From NCBI GenBank assembly GCA_037447655.1, contig JBBHKE010000165.1, positions 217,233 to 281,232 on the forward strand: a DNA stretch of 64,000 nt. The letters run 5' to 3'. This DNA comes from Zygnema cylindricum (lineage: Eukaryota; Streptophyta; Zygnematophyceae; Zygnematales; Zygnemataceae). A model generated the notes under the pieces. That model did not search any database, had not been told where the DNA came from, and saw nothing but the letters and a program-made list of their open reading frames with translations. The position numbers were made by a program, and so were the translations under genes. Positions 10,401 through 21,468 of the stretch are shown in pieces. Each line of letters begins with the position of its first letter. Positions within the stretch are counted from its first letter, which is position 1.

Positions 10401-12067
10401 CCGCAGATTTTGAGGGAGGGAGACGAAGCAGCAAAAGGCTTCAAGAGAAACAAGTTAATAACAAGGTAACTAAACTAACTCACCCGGATGAACCTCAAAC
10501 ATATGAAGAGGCAATGAACTGTCCCGAAAGAAACCGGTGGAAGACGGCCATCAATGAAGAGATGACTTCAATTATGGCGGCTGATACATGGGAGCTGGTG
10601 GACTGTCCTTCCGATAGAAAACCAATTGGATGTAAGTGGGTTTTCAAACTAAAACTGAATCCGGACAATACAATTGAGCGGTATAAGGCTCGGTTAGTGG
10701 CGAAAGGTTTTACTCAGAAAGAGGGAATAGACTACGAAGAAACCTTCGCTCCGGTAGTCAGATTTCCCTCGGTTCGAATACGTCTCAGTCTGGCAGCTGT
10801 AGAAGACATGGAAGTCCACCAGATGGACATAAAGACAACATTCCTACATGGAGAACTAGAGGAGGAGATCTTCATGCGACAACCGGAAAGATTCGTGGAA
10901 CAAGGAGAGGAAATTAAGGTATGCCGGCTAATCAAATCTCTCTATGGTTTGAAACAGGCACCCAGACAGTGGAACAAGAAACTAGATGAGTTCCTTACCA
11001 GTCTGGGATACTTTGTTCAGACCATTCAATTTATGTTTTTGAAGATGAGGAAGGTGTCATCTTTATTGCAATTTACGTTGATGATCTTCTTGTTCTAAGT
11101 AAGTCATTAAAGAAAATTAACAAACTAAAAACAGATCTAAAGGGAAGGTTCGAAATGAAAGATATGGGGGAACTAGATATATTTTGGGAATACAAGTAGA
11201 GAGAAATAGGAAAAAGAGGATAATTAGATTAACTCAGAAAGAGGCAATTGAAACCTCGTGGAAAAATTTCAGATGAACAAAGCCAACAGTTGCACTACTC
11301 CCATGGATCTAAAGAAGGGAAGTGAGGGGAGTGAGGAAGGAGACATCCTAATTCTAGATGATGAACTAGGTCCAGAAGAGAAGAAGTTTATGCAGACTAT
11401 TCCATACAAACAGGTAGTGGGCAGTTTGATATATTTTATGAATTGTACCAGACCGGATTTGGCAGCAGCTGTAGGAGTGCTAAGTAGGAGTCTGAATGCT
11501 CCTACCAAAAAGGATTGGGAAGCAGCAAAAAGGGTCCTCAGATATCTCATAGGAACTAGGGATCTATGGCTGCATCTGGGTGGGGAAAACACTAATATCA
11601 CCACTTGGAGTGATGCCAGCTATGGGGATGCTCTGATGAGAAGATGTACATCTAGATATGTGTTGTATGTGGGGAATGGTGCTTGTTGCTAGAGCAGTAA
11701 GCAGCAAAAGGTCATTGCTCAGTCTACCATGGAGGCAGAGTATATGGCATCTAGCTCTGCTGTGAAGGAATTGATGTGGGTTAAATCCTTGCTTCGTGAA
11801 TTGGGGCATCTTAAGAGTGGAATTCAGAAAATATTATGTGATAATCAAGCAGCAATTGCAATTGCTGCTAATCCCAAACGTCATTTTAAAGCAAAACACA
11901 TGGACATCAGACTTAGCTTTGTTAAGGAAAAGGTGGAGAACAAAATAATAAGTCTAGAATACAGACCAGACAGTGAGATGGTGGCAGACATGATGACCAA
12001 GCCGGTACCTTCTCCTAAATTAATTTTCTGCAGAGAGAAATGTGGACTTAAAATCAAAAGTGACTAG
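10401..12067 (+). pseudogene. Copia B reverse transcriptase-RNase H
   Basis: RT motifs in order: [49 protein letters not shown] and SLYGLKQAPRQWN. A frameshift near 11020 puts the catalytic YVDDLLVLSKS box in another frame (about 11080). A second frameshift comes near 11180. From 11258 the connection and RNase H are readable: YMNCTRPDLAAAVG-type motif, TWSDASYGD, STMEAEYMA, DNQAAIAIA, KHMDIR. A TAG lies at 11690. The stop after KSD at 12065 is the natural C-terminus, followed by the polypurine tract. Confidence 0.92.
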
Positions 12068-12080
12068 AAAATAAGGGGAG
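12068..12080 (+). promoter_or_regulatory. Polypurine tract of copia B
   Basis: AAAATAAGGGGAG lies immediately before the 3' LTR. It would prime plus-strand DNA synthesis. Copia D has the same AATAAGGGGAG at its 3' LTR. Confidence 0.85.
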
Positions 12081-13070
12081 TGTTGAAATAAATGGTATTT
12101 TCTAGGTTAGTTAAAAGATTTAAATAAGAGCAAGAAAAATAGAGGCAGCCTGCTTCTAGCTTCTCTCTCTAGCCCCCATACTTGTCGTAGTCACTGAAGG
12201 CTGGAGAGGAAGCTAGAGCCATGGCTGCCTATGCTCCTTCTAGAGTCAGAAGGTAGAGCAATGGTAAACTTACCAAAAGGATTGATGGACCCAGGATTTG
12301 ATCCTGGTACCTACCATCCGTCAAAGTAGCCGTTAGTCTTACCCTGTAGTCTAAGACCAGTGCTGAAGTATATAGGGTACGATAACTACTTAAAGATGGC
12401 GAAAAAGAGAAGTTCGATTTACTGACAAACGGACCGCAATCACACAGAGACAGTTAAAAATAGAATTACACCTGAAATGTACTACTTGTATTTTTAACGG
12501 CTATAAATTAAGGCCGACATAAATCTAACGACGGAGAAAGAAGCCGGCGTCGCGGAATGGTCGATTTGGCGGTTTTCGGTCACAACCACAACGGGTGACA
12601 CGTGGCAACATGATATTAGATGACGGCATCTCCGAACATATTATGGCGAACCCGGATATGGCAAGCGTCGTCTTTCTGGCCATATCGTACAATGGCCGTA
12701 CAGAAAGTACTTCGGACCAAGTACCTTTCTGTACTGTACACTCAATTGATTGGTTTCGTACATCAGTAGTAGAGGGTTTAGAGAGGGGTTTAGGACTTAG
12801 AAAATTAGAGATAGCCGCCTCTCTCTCAGAGGCCTTTGTATAAAAGGGTCATCTTTGACCATTGATAATTAACTGCTCAGGGGAGCAAATTCAAGGATTC
12901 TTTTTGTGGTAGACTCAGGGGAGTCAACCCTTCCAAGGGGTGCAGTCTGGTCAGTCTGTATTTTGTCAGGGTGTCAGCAATATTCAGACGAAGCTCAAAC
13001 AATTGAGGTTATCCTAGAGGCTTCTAGCAAGCTGCCTACTATGAGTACCTATGGAGGTCTCAGAGTTGCA
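12081..13070 (+). repeat. 3' LTR of copia B
   Basis: A 990-bp LTR, near-identical to 5675-6666. It carries the antisense tRNA-like segment at 12280-12361 with the same B-box-like sequence. It is followed by the AGAGG target duplication and by copia A1's resumed RT. Confidence 0.93.
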
Positions 13071-14094
13071 AGAGGATGGGATAATTTATATTGCTGTACA
13101 TGTGGATGATCTATTATTAATAAGTAAGTCGATGGATGAAATAAGCCGCATTAAAGCGGTTTTATGGTCTAGGTTCGAGATGAAGGACCTCGGTGAGGCC
13201 AAATACATCTTAGGAATACAGGTAGAAAGAGACATAAACAAAAGGCTGATTATGTTGACTCAGAAAGAAGCAATAAATAACATGCTGGAAAGATTTGAAA
13301 TGAAAGTTGTAAAGGGATCTATAACTCCCATGGAATTCAGGCAAAAATTGGAAGGAGTTGATACAGATTCAGACATAATTGTCGGTGAGAGTTTAGAGAC
13401 AGAAGAGGAAGAGTTTATGGCTTCAAAGCCATATAGACAGGTAGTTGGAAGTCTTATATATTTTCTGAATTATACGAGACCCGGCATTGTAGCAGCTGTG
13501 GGAGTCTTGAGTAGAAGTCTGCAGAATCCTAAAAGGGCAAACTGGGAAGCAGCGAAAAGAGTGTTGAGATATCTTGCAGGTACTCAAAATCTCAAGCTTG
13601 TTCTCGGAGGAGGAGAGGTGAAAATCCAGACGTGGAGCGATGCTAAGTATGGGGACATGCCAAGCCGGAAAACTACGACTGGTTTCGTTCAGACGATTGG
13701 AGATGGAACTTGCTGCTGGAGTAGCAAATGACAAAAGGTTACAGCTCAATCCACAATGGAGTCAGAATATATAGCAGCAACTTCCGCCCTCAAGGAGCTC
13801 CTATGGGTCAAGTCCATTTTACAAGAACTTGGGTATATGCAAACTGGCCCTCAAGCTATCTGGTGTGACAACCAAGCTGCCATAGCAATTGCCTCTAACC
13901 GCAGCCATCACTTTAAAAGCAAACACATGGATGTTAGACTTCACTATGTTAGAGAAAAAGTACTTGCAAAAGTCGTTAAATTGTGTTATTTACTAGATGA
14001 GAAGATGGTGGCTAATATGTTAACAAAAGCCCTTCTTGCTCCTTAGTTACAGTTTTGCAGAGATGCTATTGGACTAAGTGAGTAACTGAGTCTA
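13071..14094 (+). pseudogene. Copia A1 reverse transcriptase-RNase H, 3' part
   Basis: Resumes A1 after copia B. The catalytic box reads IYIAVHVDDLLLISKS, with His before VDD instead of the usual Tyr. The connection (GSLIYFLNYTRPGIVAAVG) and RNase H (TWSDAKYGD, STMESEYIA, DNQAAIAIA, KHMDVRLHYV) follow. A TGA at 13729 (K-stop-QKV) and a TAG at 14044 interrupt the frame. The natural end is near 14085, followed by TTTAGGGGAG and the LTR. Confidence 0.9.
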
Positions 14095-14108
14095 AAGATT
14101 TAGGGGAG

Positions 14109-15060
14109 TGTTGTTATTTATAAATCTTTATTTCAGTCAATAGGGGTAAAAATAACTTAGGATATTTTTCCTAGTAGTCTACTGTAATACTTACCTTAAT
14201 TAGTGTTACAGTAGCAAAAGGTACAGTAGAGTGTATCGTACTTTTGTAGGGACACGTGTCGGCGAAATAACGTATGCAGGTTTTTCGGAGTAGCGCCGAC
14301 AGTCAGCCTTACGTGTCAAAAAGTTGACGATGCGATTCACATGATCGGACGAACGGGATCTGTCCCGAGTATTCCAGAAACATATGGTACAGCTCGACGG
14401 TACCATCGTCGATCAAATTTGTTCCAACGGACGCGATTCACCTGGGACCACAAGCGCGATTCACGAGGGACCACAAGCGTGATTCGCGTGGGACCAGAAG
14501 TGACGAAGCACTCAGGTGCTTCGTAGTACATGACCACATTCAGTTGGACTTTAGCGGCTACCGCTGACTAGGCATTTGGAACGTTTTGTGTACGGTTAGG
14601 ACGTTTTGTGTACGGTTCAATGTCTGTAAATATCTCAAAAACATTAGTATAGTTTAGTGTGATAAAAAAAAATAGTGTTTTATTAATCAAGTTTTAGAAA
14701 ATAGTAATTAGGTTTTTGAGGTACAGTAACGTACGGGTAGGATGCTTTGTCGTTAGTCATGATAATAACCGTAGTAACAATTACCCGAATTAGTGTAGAT
14801 CAGTAAATACACACTGTGAGCATATAACTTAGGACTTAGCCAATTTTGTAGTATCCAGTTTTGGGAATATGAATTTCTAAGGGCAGTTTTTCGGAAACTT
14901 CCAGATAACATATCGTATGGTTTACTTGGTCATTTAAGCTGCAATTTTGGGAATTGTCATTTTACTGTATTTTGTATCATTGTGGCAAATTTGAAGCATA
15001 TTGGCTTTCTGAGTCATATTTTGTGTCAGTTCTAAGTTGGTTGTTGAGTAGGTACTTTGA
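14109..15060 (+). repeat. 3' LTR of copia A1
   Basis: Starts TGTTGTTATTTATAAATC right after the polypurine tract. Three degenerate 23-bp repeats (GCGATTCAC...GGGACCACAA) lie at about 14430-14500. The right end is uncertain because no clear primer site follows; the element's leader and gag start (MSTSTTTARSPPATVV) appear at 15079. The rest matches the inverted LTR of A2 at 17.8-18.4 kb. Confidence 0.75.
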
Positions 15061-15159
15061 AAGTTTCTGCTGTTTTTTATGTCTACTTCCACTACTACTG
15101 CTCGTTCTCCGCCTGCAACGGTGGTTGTAGAAAAACAAATACATGCCGTTATGATGTAA

Positions 15160-15287
15160 ATGCGTTTTCACAAACCGCGTAGTGCAAATGTCATAATGAC
15201 GTGAAACTGTCTGTTTTGACAGAATGCGTTTTCACAAACCGCGTAGCGAAAACGTCATAATGACGTGAAATTGTACGTTTGTCAGAT
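15160..15287. repeat. 64-bp tandem duplication
   Basis: Two units of about 64 bp (15160-15223, 15224-15287), each beginning ATGCGTTTTCACAAACCGCG and containing GTCATAATGACGTGAAA. They sit between the broken A gag start and the truncated end of A2. Each contains the short palindrome GTCATAATGAC. Origin unknown. Confidence 0.85.
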
Positions 15288-15763
15288 ACTGTATGTGTAC
15301 CTAAAAGATAATCAAAGCGGATAATTATTACGGACAAAAACCCAAATTGCACAGTGTCTGTAGTAGTTCCTTCCAATTGAGGCATAGCTTGTGGTGGAGC
15401 ATCTTATAGAGGCACCAAAGGAACTGAAGGAAGAGGTATCCTAGTTGCCGGTGGAAATTAGACTCGCTGCGTATGATGAAATATGACATATTCTTGCTTT
15501 TCCTTTGCTGGTTGATCTGGCACTTTAAAATGGTCCACCGAATCCTGTTCATTTTTAATGTGAATATTCTTAGAAATAATCACCTTCTGTTTCTCAAATA
15601 CAAAAACTCTAGATCCTTTTGCATTATCATCATACCCCATAAAAATTCATGGTAAGCCCTTAGCCTCCATTTTCCATCTATCCTGTGAAGTATCTAGAAT
15701 AAAACACTTGCTGCCAAAGATTTTAAAGTGGCTAACATCAGGTTTCTCTCCTGTCCAAAGCTC

Positions 15764-17083
15764 TTAAGGTGTGGTGCTAACAAATCTAGAAGCAATTCTG
15801 TTCTTAATATAAACAGCACAGTTTAGTGCTTCAGCCCATAATTTCAAATCTAGCCCTTTATCTGCAAGCATGGACCAAGCACTCTCTGTCATTGTCCTAT
15901 TTAATCTTTCAGAAACACCATTCTGTTCTGGTGTATAAAGAACAGTAAGATTGTGAATAATACCTTCTTGAATTAGGAATTCTTCGAATTCCTTTGATGT
16001 GTATTCTCCCCCATTGTCTGATCTCAACGCCAAGATTAGAACTCCATGAAGCTTTTCCGCCCACGCTTTGTAATGTTTGAAGTGAGTGAACACTTCACTC
16101 TTATGTTGCATGAAGTAGACTTTAGTGTACCTCGAGTAGTCATCTGTGATTGTAATCATATAGTGGACGCCTCCAGCTGAAGCCACTTGTGAAGGACCGA
16201 GAACATCAAAGTGTATTAGTTGTAGAACTTTCTCGGATCTGTGGTCCGTTTCTTGTGGAAGTGGCAATTTGTGAATCTTGTCAAGTGAACAACCATCACA
16301 TGATTTTATAGGATGAGAACTGAGAGAAACTCCCTCGACTTTTCCCGAATTTACCATTTTCTTAAGACTATCATTATTCATATATCCTAATCTTTTATGC
16401 CACAACTCATTGTCAGAATGGACACTGGAGTAGAGAACATCCTTTTCTTTATATTCCGCCATGTCTATCCGGTACATTTGGCTAGCATCTCTAGTCCCTG
16501 TTACTGCTACTTTCCCTTGCTTGCTAACAACCTGTCTCCCTCCTTTCAGAACAACCTCAAAGCCTTTGCTCTCCACTAATGATGTAGAAAATAGATTTTT
16601 CTTAAAGTCTAGAACATACAAAACATTGTAAAGGGTTTTCTCTACCGAATTCCACCCCACATCTACCATCAAAGATACATCACCCTGAGCTGAGGTTTGA
16701 ACACTCATGCCACAAGCATAGTAGATACTCCTTGGAGATGTTTGATGCAGATTTGTAAAAGCCGCTTTGTTCCAGTACATGTGGGCAGACGCTCCCGTGT
16801 CCATGATCCATCCTGAATCCTTTGGGCCCTCCATGGTAGCCACCATAGAAAATAACTCCGCCTCCTCTTGCTCATTGATGCTTAGTGACTCATCTGCATC
16901 AGTTGCACAAGCTGAAAAAAAAGCATTTCCACGGGAAGGATTTCCACAAAAACCTATGTGATACTGGCTCTGTTGCCAACCTGGCCTGTATAAACCTATC
17001 TCGTTAGCCTTCTTCAATTTAGAACAATACCTGTATCCGTGACCCTTCTCAGAACAATAGAAATAAGTAGTAGTAGATGGCAT
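15764..17083 (-). pseudogene. Copia A2 zinc knuckle-protease-integrase
   Basis: A single open frame of 439 codons with no internal stop. Order: damaged zinc knuckle (YFYCSEKGHGYRYC, first Cys lost), protease site WIMDTGASAHMYW (about residue 96), integrase HHCC region (WHKRLGYMN...CDGC, second His replaced by Tyr), and the catalytic core with three acids present (FDVLGP, RSDNGGEY, NGVSERLN). It ends at a stop within the region where A1 continues (TTPYELW). It could still be translated but lacks RT. Confidence 0.9.
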
Positions 17084-17242
17084 ATTGTGCCTCTGATTAA
17101 ACTGATTTTGATTCTAGTTAAACTAATTCTTATTCTGATTGAACTAATTTCTTTTGTCAAAGTCTATTGCAAATGCTTCAACTTTTCCTTCTCCCTCAAG
17201 GAGTTTAGTATTTGTTTCTTCCTCCAATATAAGATTATATGC

Positions 17243-17818
17243 TTACTGAAATGACCAGCTAGCTTTATCATGACCCTTTAATTGATTAGACACACCCTTC
17301 ATGCTACTAGGGAGACCTTTAATAAGCAAAGCTGACTGTTGAAACTCATGAAATGACCCCCCAGCAGAAGAGTGAGCATCAATGAGCGCACGAAAATTGT
17401 CACAATACTCTACCATAGTCCCCCCCGTGTATTTGTATCCCCAAATTTTTCCAGCCACCAAGAGTTCCTCATAAACATTTGCTTTCTCAAAAGCGGATTT
17501 CAGAGATGTCCAAATCTCCCTCGCCTTCTTCATTTTCAGTCGCGACATGGCCAAATTTTCTGAAATACAAAGGATTAGATTGTTCATTGCCATTGAATTC
17601 TTCTTCGCCCAAGTTGGATCTGTTTCATCAAGGGAGTCATCCAAGACCCCCAATAAATCAGCAGTTTCAAACGACGATTCAACCATCGCCACCCAGTAAG
17701 CATACTTTTGGCCATTGAAAATAGGAATTCTTGACGAAAGGCCCATAACATGTTGTTCTACAACCACCTTTGCACGCGGAGAACCAGCAGTAGTAGTGGA
17801 AGTAGACATAAGAAACAA
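17243..17818 (-). pseudogene. Copia A2 gag
   Basis: An open frame of 191 codons; the gag start is the internal ATG at 17809 (MSTSTTTAGSPRAKVV). The UBN2-type gag core is intact: NGQKYAYWVAMVESSF, LKSAFEKANVYEELLVAGKIWGYK and the LLIKGLPSSMKGVSNQLKG segment. It ends in a stop near 17243 before the nucleocapsid, so gag and the downstream frame are separated by a stop and a shift. Confidence 0.85.
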
Positions 17819-18430
17819 CAGAAACTATCAAAGTACTTACTCAACAGCCAACTTAGAACTAACACAAAATATGACTCAGAAAGCCAATATGCTTCAAATT
17901 TGCCACAATGATACAAAATACAGTAAAATGACGATTCCCAAAATTGCAGCTTAAATGACTAAGTAAACCATACGATAATTTATCTGGAAGTTTCCGAAAA
18001 ACTGCCCTTAGAAATTCATATTCCCAAAATTGGATACTACAAAATTGGCTAAGTCCTAAGTTATATACTCACAGTGTGTATCTACTGATATACACTAATT
18101 CGGGTAACCGTTACTACGGTTATTATCTTGACTAACGATAAAGCATCCTACCCGTACGTTACTGTACCTCAAAAACCTAATTACTATTTTCTAAAACCTG
18201 ATTAATGAAACACTATTTTTTTTTATCACACTAAACTACAAACTAATGTTATTCAAATATTTACAGACATTGAACCGTACACAAACCGTTCTAACCGTAC
18301 ACAAAACGTTCCAAATGCTTAGTGAGCGGTGACCGCTAAAGTCCAGTCGAATGTGGTCATGTAGTACAAAGCACCTGAGTGCTTCGTCACTTGTAGTCCC
18401 ATGCGAATCACGCTTGTGGTCCCTCATGAA

Positions 18431-19499
18431 GGACACTTTGCACTTACTCAACGCGTGTATTGATCCACTTGTAAAAGTCAAACTCGATCCACGACGAACA
18501 TGAAGTAATAATATTACATGTGGCAAATGGCGTGTACCTTCTATCATCAAAGCCACCCTGTTTGCCGACAAAATCTTAGTTGTAGGACATCCTTTCACGC
18601 CTCCGCTGGTACAACGACAATACATGAACGTAAAAATGGTACATTCATGGACATTTGTACAAATTTTCAATTTGCAACGGTTTTCGAAACCGTTAGTACA
18701 ACGACAAATAAAAGGACGTACAGATTATACATTAGGGTGACGCTACTAGATATTTTAATGTGTGTCCGTCCGTACTGTTACGCAGTTGAGATTTTGTATT
18801 ATTCAAATCTTTCATTAATCCCGGGCGGCTTAACAAGATCCTACTTGGTACTAATCGCAATCTAATATGTAAGCAATTTTTGCTTCACTGCCACGACTTG
18901 ATGGAAAGGTGTTACAAATATTACTGCTAGTAAACATGACCGTACGATTATTGGGAACGCCTGATGGAGAGTTACCCTAAGTAAAAACGATTAGCGGTGG
19001 AGTGTTGTGTATTAGCAAAATATCCATCGCGATAAAAGAGGTACCGATAGTTATCGGTTATCAAACCGTCAGAGGTCCCATATTAATAGTCCGAGACCAG
19101 CAAATTCCTTATCGGCGATAACTTAAGAAAAATATAGTACCCATAAGATAGTAATGTGTAATAAATTGTATTATATTGTTGACTTTAAACAGCATGGCAT
19201 GCCACGCATAAGAATCTGTTTTGTATTCTGTTTAGTTGAAATTTAATGCGCACAGCGCAACACATTAGCGTTGACAAATAATAAAAAAATGTTTATAGTT
19301 CGAAAACTAAATAACTGAAACGAAAAAAATAAATTACATTGTAAATTTATAATATGAAACTTTTTCAAAAACCAGATGAACAGACTAACACACCAGAAGA
19401 ACAAATTTGTCAGATTGCCGCCATTTACCTTCACCATCTTCTTAAAATTCTATAACCAGACTACACTTATTTGAGGAAATATTAGTGAATGTAAAATCG
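18431..19499. other. About 1.1 kb without recognisable gene
   Basis: AT-rich sequence between the broken A2 LTR and the hAT relic. It contains GTAC/CGTACG-rich stretches and a short block with TATCGG/CCGATA inverted motifs (about 19030-19125). The left end of the hAT element should lie here, but I could not locate its terminal repeat or 8-bp duplication. Confidence 0.5.
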
Positions 19500-19559
19500 T
19501 ATAGCATATATGTTTATTCATTCTAATGGATAAACATGAAAAAGAAAGCAACATTGTAG

Positions 19560-20948
19560 AAGAGAGGAGGATGGGACACAAACAATTCCTGATATGGACG
19601 TAGAAAAGACTGAGCATATCAAAGAATTAGAAAACTTAAAAAAAATAAGGAGGAATGCAAACATGTTAAAAAAGCCATTTCGAAAAGAGCATTATTAAAA
19701 GTATTGCAGCATTTTAAGGTATTGCGCGATGGTAGACATTCAGATAACGCATTTTGTATTTACTGTGAGATGCTTCTAGATAAGGCATGACATTTTGTAA
19801 TTACTGTGAGATGCTTCTAGATAAGGCATGGCATTTTGTAATTACTGTGAGATGCCTGTGGATAGAGGGAATTCTACGAGCCCTTCAAATTTAGTATCTT
19901 ACCTTAAAAACAATTATTTGCATTTGGGAAATTAAAGGGGATTGAAAAGAAACCAGGAGCACTCCAAGACTTTATCAATAAAGGAGTTGCAAGCTCTTTT
20001 AAAAGACAAGCTTCGTGGCTGGATATATTTATACTCGCAAGCACTAAGTGTGGCATAGTGCGTGGAGTTTCACAAGAGGGTCAAAGGGTTAGCACCGAAA
20101 ACAACAATCCTAGATCAGTAGGGATGAACATCCAAAATGGAGGAGATAAGCATAAAGGTTCGTTTAAGTTTGGCTAAACTACTTGATAAAGAGACCCTTA
20201 GTGTAACTTTGGACACATGGACTTCAGTTTCTAATGAGTCTTAGTGTTCATTAACTAACTGTCCATTTCCTCAAATTCTGAATAAGATCTTATAAATGTA
20301 TGCTTAGGGTGTTCCTCTTTCCGATAAGTCACACAACGGAAGCCATAAAAGAAAAATATAAGGACATGTTTGCAAGGTACAACATTTTAAAAGTGCATTG
20401 CTATGAAAAAATCCGGTAAAGCTATGTCGTGCGATTGGCACGGGTGTGTTGACCACCTCTTAGGCTTGGTCATCACGATATTCTTTGCAAGTTCATGTTG
20501 TTTGCACAAATGATAATTACAATAAATCTTGTAGGGTTTTTCAAAAGATCCTCTAGAGCAAACGACAATCTCAAAAGTTTTGCTATTGAATTACGAGTTA
20601 AGTGGAAGTCGTTAATGTCTATCTAGCTACAAGGTGGTGGTCTATTTATACCATGCTTGCTTCCATTTTATATTTGGACATTCTATTATGTGCTTTGATG
20701 ATAAAAGCGGTTCCACTAAGTGCAAAATTAAGTGAAGAGTCATGGATTGTAATTGAAAGAGGCGTTACTTTTTTAAATCATTTTATGGTGGCTTAAAGAG
20801 CTTTGAAAGGAGAAACTTACGTGACATTTAGTTGGGTTCCCATTATAATAAACTCACTTCTTAACGGACTGAAGAACGTGGTTGATGATACCTAAATTGA
20901 AAATGATGGGCATTCGGCAATTCACCTTATTGCATCCGATATGGTTTT
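19560..20948 (+). pseudogene. hAT transposase, N-terminal and middle part
   Basis: A badly decayed reading of a hAT-family transposase. Visible pieces: a BED-finger-like VLRDGRHSDNAFCIYCE at about 19715-19770, a segment with LAKLLDKETLSVTLDTWTS at about 20165-20225, and the hAT motif ATRWWSIYTMLAS at about 20613-20655 (usually TRWNSTYxML). An in-frame stretch is open at 20602-20796. A 45-bp tandem duplication (about 19765-19855) repeats the BED-finger cysteine region. Stops and shifts are frequent. No function remains. Confidence 0.65.
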
Positions 20949-21412
20949 TGTAACACGGTTACAGATTAACTAATACGCGGAGGCAGAGTAAAGTAGCTTC
21001 TATGGTTGCGATCTCAGACTAGCGCAGCATAGCGATATAGCAACGTAGTATTACAACAAAACAACTTAGTATAGCAGCATCGCAACGCAGCAGGATCTGG
21101 ACTGAACAGTATTGTGATTACCTAGATGTGATTCATAAAGATTGTCCACGTTTACAAAATTGTAGAGTCGTATTACCAGGTTGAATAGTGGCTAGTTAGT
21201 TCAAATAGTTAAGAAGACTTAGTCAAAAGGGACTCTTTTGCAAGTAGACTTCGAACAGCGAGCATTCAATCTTGTAATCTCTTTCTTCATGATTAATAAA
21301 GCTCAAGCTCTCCCTTGTCTACACTCTGTGACCTTGCTGTTGCTACGAGTGAATCTCTCGCAATAGTCCGCTGTGCGTTGTGGACATGGTGTGCGGAGTT
21401 GCCCCTTTTACA
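20949..21412 (+). repeat. 5' LTR of gypsy C
   Basis: TGTAACACGGTTACAG to CCCCTTTTACA, homologous to 33486-34009 and to the gypsy G LTR. It includes degenerate AGTATAGCAGCATCGCAACG-like repeats. A likely polyadenylation region ATTAATAAAGCTC lies near 21293. Confidence 0.88.
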
Positions 21413-21413
21413 T

Positions 21414-21425
21414 TGGTATCAAAGC
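21414..21425 (+). promoter_or_regulatory. Primer binding site of gypsy C
   Basis: TGGTATCAAAGC, one base after the LTR. This is the same conventional 3'-end initiator tRNA-Met site as gypsy G, in contrast to the half-tRNA site of copia B and D. Confidence 0.8.
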
Positions 21426-21468
21426 TCCCCTTCGTGACCCGACAGCATGGAAGGTCATAGTGTCCACA

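Larger units (their letters stand above)
5675..13070 (+). mobile_element. Ty1/copia element B, full length with AGAGG target duplication
   Basis: A complete Ty1/copia structure: 5' LTR 5675-6666, primer site 6667-6681, gag, protease, integrase, RT, RNase H, polypurine tract and 3' LTR 12081-13070. Both sides carry the 5-bp duplication AGAGG (5670-5674 and 13071-13075), cut from A1's RT gene. The first 230 bp of the two LTRs show 7 mismatches (about 97% identity), so insertion was relatively recent. Even so, the coding region has in-frame stops at 8816, 9406, 9908 and 11690 (all TAG), frameshifts near 11020 and 11180, and a 1049-bp solo LTR in gag. This copy is probably inactive. Confidence 0.95.
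2407..15125 (+). mobile_element. Ty1/copia element A1, split by copia B
   Basis: A Ty1/copia element with gag, protease, integrase, reverse transcriptase and RNase H in that order. It is truncated on the left by gypsy G. It is interrupted at 5675-13070 by copia B: its RT frame stops at ...AGAGG and resumes after a second AGAGG, so removing B restores a continuous frame. Its 3' LTR starts at 14109 after the polypurine run TTTAGGGGAG. This LTR is followed by another copy of the element's leader and gag start (about 15060-15125), so two A-family units once shared it. Many stops and frameshifts show it is old and inactive. Confidence 0.85.
15370..18430 (-). mobile_element. Copia A2, inverted and truncated
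   Basis: A second A-family copia, on the minus strand: partial LTR (about 18430-17830), leader, gag, protease and integrase. It ends in the integrase-RT linker near 15370, with no RT or RNase H. Its LTR and gag start are an inverted copy of 14480-15125 on the plus strand, so the two copies form a large imperfect inverted repeat with about 2.6 kb between the arms. Its coding sequence is better preserved than A1's. Confidence 0.88.
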
